11,830 nt of DNA. It comes from an uncultured Streptococcus sp. (GTDB lineage: Bacteria; Bacillota; Bacilli; Lactobacillales; Streptococcaceae). The position numbers and the translations under genes were made by a program. Below are positions 6,952 to 11,830 of this stretch, one piece after another. Positions within the stretch are counted from its first letter, which is position 1; each line of letters opens with the position of its first letter. The notes under the pieces are model-generated. The model made no database searches. It worked only from the letters and a program-made list of their open reading frames with translations, and was not told the DNA's origin. Location: contig CABSRC010000045.1 in the NCBI GenBank assembly GCA_902480035.1, forward strand, positions 1 to 11,830. Reading direction: 5' to 3'.

Positions 6952-6986
6952 GAGATTCTCCATTCATTTCAATTAAAGGTATTCAT

Positions 6987-7015
6987 ATTATACCACAATC
7001 CTAGTGAGATGAACA
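6987..7015 (-). promoter_or_regulatory. Promoter of dapH (perfect extended -10)
   Basis: On the - strand TATAAT (6987-6992) is preceded by TGG, giving a consensus extended -10. A poor TGTTCA -35 lies 17 bp upstream at 7010-7015, just before the stop codon of the preceding gene (TAG at 7017-7019). The predicted leader is about 30 nt. No terminator separates dapH from the upstream gene, so some read-through is expected. Confidence 0.8.
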
Positions 7016-7016
7016 C

Positions 7017-7925
7017 CTAAGGCGACGTGGAAGCTGATGTCGCTGGATCTTCTAGACCCTTGATTTCACTGATGGTACGATTGCTGCCAAAGTGAATAAT
7101 GACGGAGCGCGAATCAGAAAGCTTATAGTAAAAGGTTAAGAAGGACTCTGAACCCAGCATACTCGACCAAGAAACACTGCTAGGAATTCCTACTGTATTC
7201 ACAAGATCTGAATAGCTCGTTCCTATTTTCATATTGGCAAAATCTTCTCTGTTTAAGCTACCATTTTTATTGGCTAATCGCTCACTGTTTAAGTTTTTAA
7301 AATCAAGAGAAGATAAACGATCAACACCAATATTTGAAAGTAAAACTGTTACGGAAGAAGGAGAGCCTTCAGACTGATACTCCAATTGTGTCATAAAAGG
7401 ACTGACACCACCTTCTTGGTAGGTTTCTTCTCCACTGCTAGCCTTCCCCAGTACAGCTACCACGTCCTGTGGAGACAGAGAAGTTGAATAATGACGACCT
7501 TGATCTCCCTCACTTAAACCAGGAATCAGGGAAATGGCCTTCTCATAGGTCACTTGAAACTGAAATTCCCTCTCCGGAGCAATCAAGCTACTCGTACCAC
7601 CTCTCAAGATTTCCTTTCTAGTTCCATAAGACAAGCTAGTGCTTCCATATTCACTAGTAGTAGAAGAACTATGAATACCTCCTGAAGCCAGATAGGCAAT
7701 TAATCCCAGCATGGCCAATAAACCCAAAAAGGCTGCCAGCGAAGACCCTTCACTCTTAGAGGAAGGAGAGTAGGTTTTATCCCTATCCGATTGGGAGTCT
7801 CGTACCGTTTGTCTTGGTTCTGAATGCCTGCTTCCCCCTATTGAAGCCAGGTCAGCTTCTGAAATCAAGCGACTCCCACCCTGGTGAGAAGAAGTTGCCT
7901 TGATGTCTGTCCGTTGATCGTCCAA
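7017..7925 (-). CDS. Single-pass membrane protein with two SmpA/BLIP-like modules (array member A)
   Basis: Function unknown. The 302-residue protein has a hydrophilic Ser/Asp/Arg-rich N-terminal tail (1-60), one transmembrane helix (62-81) and an extracellular part (about 85-302); this orientation is inferred. Two modules can be aligned to its neighbours. Module 1 has SPQDVVAVLGKASS (151-164, with the GKA shared by all five complete members) and a following LEY strand. Module 2 has IGTSYSDLVNTVGIPSS (234-250), then a LTFYY strand and VIIHF. Module 2 resembles the SmpA/OmlA and beta-lactamase-inhibitor-like fold pattern, in which a helix with a G-x-P turn precedes beta strands. The start is TTG with AGGGAGA 5 nt upstream; no nearby ATG is available. 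It is the last gene of a three-gene unit, 14 bp after its neighbour, and its stop abuts the dapH promoter. The membrane assignment is firm; the fold is by pattern only. Confidence 0.8.
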   Translation of the reverse strand: MDDQRTDIKATSSHQGGSRLISEADLASIGGSRHSEPRQTVRDSQSDRDKTYSPSSKSEGSSLAAFLGLLAMLGLIAYLASGGIHSSSTTSEYGSTSLSYGTRKEILRGGTSSLIAPEREFQFQVTYEKAISLIPGLSEGDQGRHYSTSLSPQDVVAVLGKASSGEETYQEGGVSPFMTQLEYQSEGSPSSVTVLLSNIGVDRLSSLDFKNLNSERLANKNGSLNREDFANMKIGTSYSDLVNTVGIPSSVSWSSMLGSESFLTFYYKLSDSRSVIIHFGSNRTISEIKGLEDPATSASTSP

Positions 7926-7939
7926 TGATGTCTCCCTTC

Positions 7940-8629
7940 TTATACCAACACTAATTTCTTGCCTTTTTTCTTGAATTCCATTACCACTTCTGACTGCCCT
8001 GGTAGCTGGTAAGTCGCGCGATACCCCATTCCGCCATCTGACACTTCCCCCCAGATTAAGCGTTGAGGATTTCCTAGTTTCTTAATAAGCTGGGCGAATT
8101 CTGCACCTTTGTGCTCTTTTTCAGTAGTGATTTCTTTCTCACTGCTTGTCTTCTCTTTTGCGTCCAACAAATTCGTCGCATCCACCATCGTCAAGCGATA
8201 CCCCTGGTCTTTCTCTTGTTCAAACCACAAGTTCACACTTTTCTTCCCCTGATCTGTTTGCTTAGCTGCATAAGTCAAGACAAGAACGGTTTGTTCCCCT
8301 TGAGCTGTCTTTGTGTAGCGAACTTTTTGTGCTTTTCCCCATTCAGTCACAACTGTTTCCAAGCGGGTTCCTGGTTGCTGACTCTGCTTAAGACGGACTT
8401 TCAAATTCGCCACAGCTTCGATGGTCCATTGAAACTGCTTGATTTCTTGATCGTTGCTTACCAAATTCTTGTAATCCTTTGGCTGAAAACGGGAAAGCGT
8501 TTGGTCCTCCTTGGTATCGGTTCCCTGCTCTTGCACCTGGATGCTTGCAATCGCAAGTAACAACCCTAAAACAAAACATAAAAACGGCAGCAAGAGGTCT
8601 TTTCGATTCTTTTTCATCCACTCGATCAT
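7940..8629 (-). CDS. Single-pass membrane protein with paired GKA modules (array member B)
   Basis: Function unknown. Residue numbers count from the GTG at 8638. A short basic N-terminus (IEWMKKNRK) precedes one transmembrane helix (15-33), so the remaining 200 or so residues should be outside. Module 1 contains TRLETVVTEWGKAQK (91-105) followed by a VLVLTY strand and an NLWFEQ..QGYRLT hairpin. Module 2 contains KGAEFAQLIKKLGNPQRL (177-194) and ends in VVMEFKKKGKKLVLV. These match the pattern of the neighbouring genes. GTG at 8638 overlaps the previous gene's stop (GTGA), but the ATG at 8629 fits better: GGGGTG lies 6 nt upstream, and the resulting N-terminus (MIEWMKK) aligns with that of member C (MKQWIEHH). 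It is the middle gene of the C-B-A unit, 14 bp before member A. It has one Cys, in the membrane helix. Confidence 0.78.
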   Translation of the reverse strand: MIEWMKKNRKDLLLPFLCFVLGLLLAIASIQVQEQGTDTKEDQTLSRFQPKDYKNLVSNDQEIKQFQWTIEAVANLKVRLKQSQQPGTRLETVVTEWGKAQKVRYTKTAQGEQTVLVLTYAAKQTDQGKKSVNLWFEQEKDQGYRLTMVDATNLLDAKEKTSSEKEITTEKEHKGAEFAQLIKKLGNPQRLIWGEVSDGGMGYRATYQLPGQSEVVMEFKKKGKKLVLV

Positions 8630-8634
8630 TTGCT

Positions 8635-9333
8635 TCACCCCTTCTTCGTCAAACGATACTGACCAGTCTGGTCGCGTTCAAAGGTCAAAGAGACCAATCC
8701 ATCTGTCACCTGATAAGACAAGGCTAATACTTGCTTGTCCTTTACAGAGGTCAAACTAAGAGAATTGGGAAGACCTGATTTTTTCAAGACTTCTTCTACT
8801 GCCGTTCCCTTTTCCTTTTTTCCATCCAAAGGCTTATAACCTGTAAAATCCGCCTGTTTTAAGTTCTTTTTGCTCTGATAGTGAGACGATTTTGGCTCAA
8901 ATCCTTGAATCGAGCTCAAATAAAAATCATCACCCTGCTTTTGAAATTCTATGGTATAAGGATAGAGCCCCTTCACAGAAGCCCCATAGCCTAACTGGAC
9001 TTGTGCTCCAAAACTCGTATCTTCTTGTGTAAAGCTCGCTGCTTTTCCAAATTTTTTGACGAATGCAGACAAAGTCACCCAACTTTTTTGTACCTTTCCT
9101 TCTCCCCTTGCAAGCTCTAATGACAACAGGTCTTCTAGAGCCGGCTCTTTTGAAGAAGGAGCGACAAATTGTTGGCTAGCTTCTTGCATTCGAGATAGGC
9201 TCAGCAAACGGTCTTTTGGTAAGGTTTTAACCGGATGAATCATAAACACCAAGCAAATACCAATCATAAAAGCCAGCAAAGCCCCTGCAGCTTTTTGTAG
9301 GATCCGCTTATGATGTTCTATCCACTGTTTCAT
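8635..9333 (-). CDS. Single-pass membrane protein with paired GKA modules (array member C)
   Basis: Function unknown. Residue numbers count from the in-frame ATG at 9342. A basic N-terminus (QWIEHHKRILQK) and a transmembrane helix (18-35) precede an extracellular region of about 200 residues. Module 1 has TLSAFVKKFGKAASF (90-104), then strands VQLGY and YTIEFQKQGDDFYLSSIQGF. Module 2 has GTAVEEVLKKSGLPNSLSL (179-197), then LALSYQ and a final VSLTFER.TGQYRLTKKG hairpin. The ATG at 9333 is preferred: AAAGGA lies 8 nt upstream of it, but touches the ATG at 9342. It leads a three-gene unit; its stop is 5 bp from the preferred start of member B. A -35/-10 promoter is upstream. Confidence 0.8.
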   Translation of the reverse strand: MKQWIEHHKRILQKAAGALLAFMIGICLVFMIHPVKTLPKDRLLSLSRMQEASQQFVAPSSKEPALEDLLSLELARGEGKVQKSWVTLSAFVKKFGKAASFTQEDTSFGAQVQLGYGASVKGLYPYTIEFQKQGDDFYLSSIQGFEPKSSHYQSKKNLKQADFTGYKPLDGKKEKGTAVEEVLKKSGLPNSLSLTSVKDKQVLALSYQVTDGLVSLTFERDQTGQYRLTKKG

Positions 9334-9373
9334 TTCTTCCATCCTTTATGCTCTTTCTATCTAAACACCTTCT

Positions 9374-9402
9374 ATTGTATAGAAAATTAGCGCATTTGTC
9401 TT
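9374..9402 (-). promoter_or_regulatory. Promoter of the C-B-A unit
   Basis: On the - strand AAGACA (9397-9402, 4/6) is followed by a 17-bp spacer and TACAAT (9374-9379, 5/6). This is the best-spaced full promoter in the array. It lies just after the terminator of member D and gives a leader of about 35 nt. Confidence 0.7.
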
Positions 9403-9413
9403 GTCTTATTTGA

Positions 9414-9439
9414 AAGAAAAAGGCTTACGCCTCTTTCTT
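9414..9439 (-). terminator. Intrinsic terminator after array member D
   Basis: Arms 9439-9429 and 9424-9414 form an 11-bp stem with one G-U pair around a GTAA loop. The 3' arm is itself T-rich (GCCTTTTTCTT on the - strand). It starts 11 bp past the stop at 9451 and ends 11 bp before the -35 of the next unit. Confidence 0.75.
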
Positions 9440-9450
9440 GTCTTATCCTT

Positions 9451-10539
9451 TTAGTCGCTGTCTTTACTGCTCAAGAGGAAATCTCCATTTTCTTGACGAA
9501 TAAAGGTCAAATCTATATAGTCCCCATTTTTCTTTTGGAAGTCCATGACCAATTCTATCTCGTCTGAATCATCAGATGAACTCACCGTCAGATTGACTGC
9601 ATCGCCGTATTTTTCTAAAAGCTCTTTGTAAGAGGTCCCTCCAGCACCGGTCTCACTATCTCCAACCTTGAACCCATCTGCGAAGTTATCCTCGACGCTA
9701 AGATTTTTCCCAAATTGATTAAATTCAAATTTGACAAGCTGAAATTCTTTTCCTTTCTTAGAGTAGGTCGCTTTGACCTCTTTATTATAAGAGTTATCAT
9801 CCCAGAATAATTTCAATTCTCCACTATCAAATTGAACAGAACTAGCCTTTCCATAAGCGTCGACCATTTCCTCAGGACTCTCCCCATCATCCTTTTCAGT
9901 CAAAAATTGAAGTTGCTCGATATCAGACTGCTCCCAGCTAAAATCGGCTTCCGCATCTTCTGCGGTCAACTGGTCCAAATCAATATTGGATGAAGAACCA
10001 GACTGGTTGCCTGACCAAGAAGTGTGCTTTCTAGATGGTGACGTGCTAGGGCTGGCATGACCAATCAAATAGCCACTGACTCCACCAATGAGGAGACCCA
10101 CTAAAATCCCAAGAGCAAAACGAATCGCCTTCTTGTCCGCAGTATCCATTGGTTTTCCAACGGGAGGAAGAGGAGCTTGCGGAATCTGCATGCTAGGACT
10201 TGTAGCTGTTTGTGGACCAACTGGTTCAACGACCACACTCTGAGGAGCTTCAGGTGCAGGCTGGAATAGAGGGGTCGGTTGGGGCGCAGCGGGCACTACC
10301 GCATCTTCTTCAACTGTCGTTTCACCCACTTTTGGGAGCTCCACCGTTTCTGAAATAACTGGCTCTTTTGCCTCTTCTCCCATTTCTTTCATCTCCGTGG
10401 CCGATAAACTACTAACTTCTGGAACTTCCAAGTCTTTGACTTCTTCTTTTGGGACAAATGCTGGCGCAGGCACATCAAATTGAGGCGCACCCTCTAAGGG
10501 AGTCTGTTTCATCAATGGTTCTTTATCTTTCTCTGACAT
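9451..10539 (-). CDS. Membrane protein with long Pro/Glu-rich cytoplasmic tail, glycine-zipper helix and paired GKA modules (array member D)
   Basis: Function unknown. The 362-residue protein starts with an acidic Pro/Glu/Val-rich, probably disordered tail (1-130). The basic ADKKAIR then leads into a transmembrane helix (139-160). In that helix G144, G148, G152, G156 and G160 are exactly four residues apart, a strong helix-packing pattern. A Ser-rich linker (162-185) follows. Module 1 has SPEEMVDAYGKASS (221-234), then KLFWDD and a KEFQLVKFEF strand. Module 2 has VGDSETGAGGTSYKELLEKYGD (292-313), then ELVMDFQ and a final LTFIRQENGDFLLS hairpin. Of all members it is most like F. It appears monocistronic, with a good AAAGGAG site, an extended -10 promoter and a terminator. 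The orientation (tail inside, modules outside) is inferred from the positive-inside rule. Confidence 0.85.
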   Translation of the reverse strand: MSEKDKEPLMKQTPLEGAPQFDVPAPAFVPKEEVKDLEVPEVSSLSATEMKEMGEEAKEPVISETVELPKVGETTVEEDAVVPAAPQPTPLFQPAPEAPQSVVVEPVGPQTATSPSMQIPQAPLPPVGKPMDTADKKAIRFALGILVGLLIGGVSGYLIGHASPSTSPSRKHTSWSGNQSGSSSNIDLDQLTAEDAEADFSWEQSDIEQLQFLTEKDDGESPEEMVDAYGKASSVQFDSGELKLFWDDNSYNKEVKATYSKKGKEFQLVKFEFNQFGKNLSVEDNFADGFKVGDSETGAGGTSYKELLEKYGDAVNLTVSSSDDSDEIELVMDFQKKNGDYIDLTFIRQENGDFLLSSKDSD

Positions 10540-10569
10540 TTTGAATTCTCCTTTTTATTCTTCTCTTCT

Positions 10570-10598
10570 ACTATAACATAAAACCAAGCAAGGACCAA
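10570..10598 (-). promoter_or_regulatory. Promoter of array member D (extended -10)
   Basis: On the - strand TATAGT (10570-10575, 5/6) is preceded by TGT, an extended -10. A weak TTGGTC -35 lies 17 bp upstream at 10593-10598. It sits between the upstream unit's terminator and the ATG at 10539. Confidence 0.65.
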
Positions 10599-10616
10599 CT
10601 CCTGTCTTGATAGACT

Positions 10617-10643
10617 AAAAAAGATCGGAGAGATATCCGACCT
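10617..10643 (-). terminator. Intrinsic terminator after the F / LPXTG-remnant unit
   Basis: On the - strand AGGTCGGA (10643-10636) pairs with TCCGATCT (10629-10622) in an 8-bp stem with one G-U pair and a 6-nt loop. It is followed by a run of T residues to 10617. It lies 14 bp past the stop at 10658. Confidence 0.85.
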
Positions 10644-10657
10644 TTTAGAAACTGATC

Positions 10658-10963
10658 TTAAAATTTCTCACGAAGGGTAACAATCGCAAGCCCTACAAGT
10701 GAAAGCAAGCCCAATCTTGCCAAAACAACACCTGTTTCTTGACCTGTTTTTGGCAATAAGCGTCTAACGACAGATTTGCTTGAATCGCTTGCATTTGAGG
10801 AAGAACTTGTTGTACTCGGTGAAGTGGATCCTCCTGTCTCAGAACCTCTATAGCCTGCAATGAAATGACGATAAATTGGATTTGAACATTCAAGCGAATC
10901 CACGATCAAGCAGTCTGATGCATCATAAGCAAGGGACACTGTTGCTTCCTTCCTAGTCTGCAT
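10658..10963 (-). CDS. Orphan LPXTG sorting-signal fragment, probable surface-protein gene remnant
   Basis: This open frame of 101 residues ends in a complete cell-wall sorting signal: LPKTG (70-74), a hydrophobic segment (77-96) and the basic LREKF tail. A Ser/Thr/Gly-rich spacer (40-64) typical of wall-spanning regions precedes it. The N-terminal 39 residues are unlike any surface domain I know and contain no signal peptide, so as written the protein could not be exported and sorted. The first ATG overlaps the end of array member F by 11 bp, with AAAAGGAG directly touching it. A GTG eight codons on has AAGGA at better spacing. The likeliest explanation is a decayed LPXTG gene whose 5' part was lost; translation is uncertain. 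It is cotranscribed with F and followed by a terminator. Confidence 0.55.
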   Translation of the reverse strand: MQTRKEATVSLAYDASDCLIVDSLECSNPIYRHFIAGYRGSETGGSTSPSTTSSSSNASDSSKSVVRRLLPKTGQETGVVLARLGLLSLVGLAIVTLREKF

Positions 10964-11768
10964 CTCCTTTTAAAGCCAAACGATAATCCCCATCTGCTTG
11001 CTGGATAAATTTTAATTTATATTCATCTTCATCTGAACTAGATGACTTAAAACGGATTTCCATTTCATTTGTAATGACCTTGGTTTTATAGTCTTGCTCA
11101 GCTCTTATCGAAATATAGGACGGGATATTGCTACTAAGCACTTCTTTATAAGATACTCCATCTTTCCCTGTTTTAGGATCCCCCGCCTTCAACTTATCAT
11201 AATGATCAGCCACCATCGGATTAGCATCCGCTGTGTCATAATCTTCTGAGAAATACAGATTGCGTAGGTAATAATGACCATCTATCTTCATAAAGGTCAG
11301 ATTCATCTCGCTAGCAGTCTTATAATCGGTGCTTTCTTCATCTGCATCGTCCCTTTCGAGTTCGCCCCATTCTAACTGAGCAGTTGTTCCATTAAATGTG
11401 CCTTTTAAGGCTTTCCCATATTTCTTCACGACCTCTTCGATAGACATCGCATCCCCTTTGTCATCGTAGGTGGCAAATTTCAAGCCTCCGAGATCTGAAA
11501 TATCCCAATCAAACGCTGTCTCTTTTGGGTCTATATAGCGAGCAGATATATCACGTTTTGAGACTGTACTATCTGCAGTGGTATGTAAATGGGGGTAAGC
11601 TTTCTTGGTTACAGCATCCACACCAAAAGAGCGACCAAAAATAAGACCAATCACCAAGCCTAAAGCAATTGCCCCAATCACACATCCAATGAACAAGCCC
11701 TTTCCGCTTTTTTGAGGGGTAGGATTTACTGGTACACCAAAGGGTACCTGTGGTTGATTCATACTCAT
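10953..11768 (-). CDS. Membrane protein with glycine-zipper helix and paired GKA modules (array member F)
   Basis: Function unknown. The 271-residue protein has a short Pro/Gln-rich N-terminal tail (1-20), then KSGK and a transmembrane helix (24-45). In the helix, glycines 24, 28, 32 and 37, 41, 45 form two GxxxGxxxG runs. Module 1 contains SIEEVVKKYGKALKG (109-123), a QLEWGE strand and a LTFMKIDGHYYLRNLYF hairpin. Module 2 contains GDPKTGKDGVSYKEVLSSNIPSY (196-218), then EMEIRF and KLKFIQQADGDYRLALKG at the end. It aligns with member D along most of its length except for the tail. AGGAGG lies 11 nt before the chosen ATG, a slightly long spacing. It follows another paralogue (stop at 11787) by 18 bp, so the unit extends beyond the window. 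Confidence 0.83.
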   Translation of the reverse strand: MSMNQPQVPFGVPVNPTPQKSGKGLFIGCVIGAIALGLVIGLIFGRSFGVDAVTKKAYPHLHTTADSTVSKRDISARYIDPKETAFDWDISDLGGLKFATYDDKGDAMSIEEVVKKYGKALKGTFNGTTAQLEWGELERDDADEESTDYKTASEMNLTFMKIDGHYYLRNLYFSEDYDTADANPMVADHYDKLKAGDPKTGKDGVSYKEVLSSNIPSYISIRAEQDYKTKVITNEMEIRFKSSSSDEDEYKLKFIQQADGDYRLALKGDAD

Positions 11769-11786
11769 CTTTCTTCTATCCTCCTC

Positions 11787-11830
11787 TTAATTTAGTTCCG
11801 CACCAATATAGCGAAATTCTCCATCAGGCT
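11787..11830 (-). CDS. C-terminal end of a further array paralogue (5' part outside window)
   Basis: The - strand reads PDGEFRYIGAELN followed by TAA at 11787-11789. The DGEFRYIG piece matches the final beta-hairpin of the neighbours (ADGDYRLAL in F, ENGDFLLSS in D, TGQYRLTKK in C), and the gene lies 18 bp before member F in the same direction. This is inferred from 13 codons and position only. Confidence 0.6.
   Translation of the reverse strand, partial: PDGEFRYIGAELN

Noticed and set aside
6952..6963. Upstream ATG adding four residues (MENL) to DapH
   Set aside because: It has no ribosome binding site, whereas the ATG at 6951 has GGAGA and gives the usual 232-residue length.

Overview
The window looks like a chromosomal segment of an oral or viridans-type Streptococcus (mitis/sanguinis/parasanguinis-like; the species cannot be fixed from sequence alone). 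The reasons are a streptococcal GalU C-terminus, the dapH / M20 deacetylase / 5-FCL / rhomboid gene order familiar from pneumococcus and its relatives, LPXTG wall-anchored proteins, AGGAG-type ribosome binding sites, and a dispersed structured intergenic repeat. Only galU is on the + strand; every other gene is on the - strand.

Region 1 (1-3424): the 3' part of galU converges on a long secreted gene, and the two share a bidirectional terminator. The secreted gene encodes a C69-family (PepD-like) N-terminal-nucleophile peptidase with a signal peptide, ten 15-residue Ser/Thr/Glu/Pro/Lys repeats and an LPSTG sortase anchor. Its promoter region carries a near-consensus CcpA (cre) box.

Region 2 (3425-7015): housekeeping genes on the - strand. 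Read in the direction of transcription they are dapH, an M20 amidohydrolase (probable N-acetyl-diaminopimelate deacetylase), 5-formyltetrahydrofolate cyclo-ligase and a rhomboid protease. DapH and the M20 enzyme fit the acetylase branch of diaminopimelate/lysine synthesis. The cyclo-ligase and rhomboid overlap and form an operon with its own promoter. Two copies of a 176-bp three-hairpin repeat (172/176 identical) lie just beyond the stop codons of rhomboid and dapH. Three of their four differences fall in one hairpin and keep it paired.

Region 3 (7017-11830): an accessory array of at least five, probably six, divergent paralogues. They are single-pass membrane proteins with a cytoplasmic N-terminus, one transmembrane helix and an extracellular part made of two related SmpA/BLIP-like modules. 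All five complete members keep a Gly-Lys-Ala motif in module 1 (pattern VV-x-x-aromatic/Leu-GKA, with one V-to-M and one F-to-V change). Two members have strong glycine-zipper transmembrane helices, and one has a 135-residue Pro/Glu-rich cytoplasmic tail. The array is split into units with their own promoters and terminators, and it also contains an orphan LPKTG sorting signal that looks like the remnant of a surface-protein gene. The function of this array is unknown to me and it is the most interesting part of the window.
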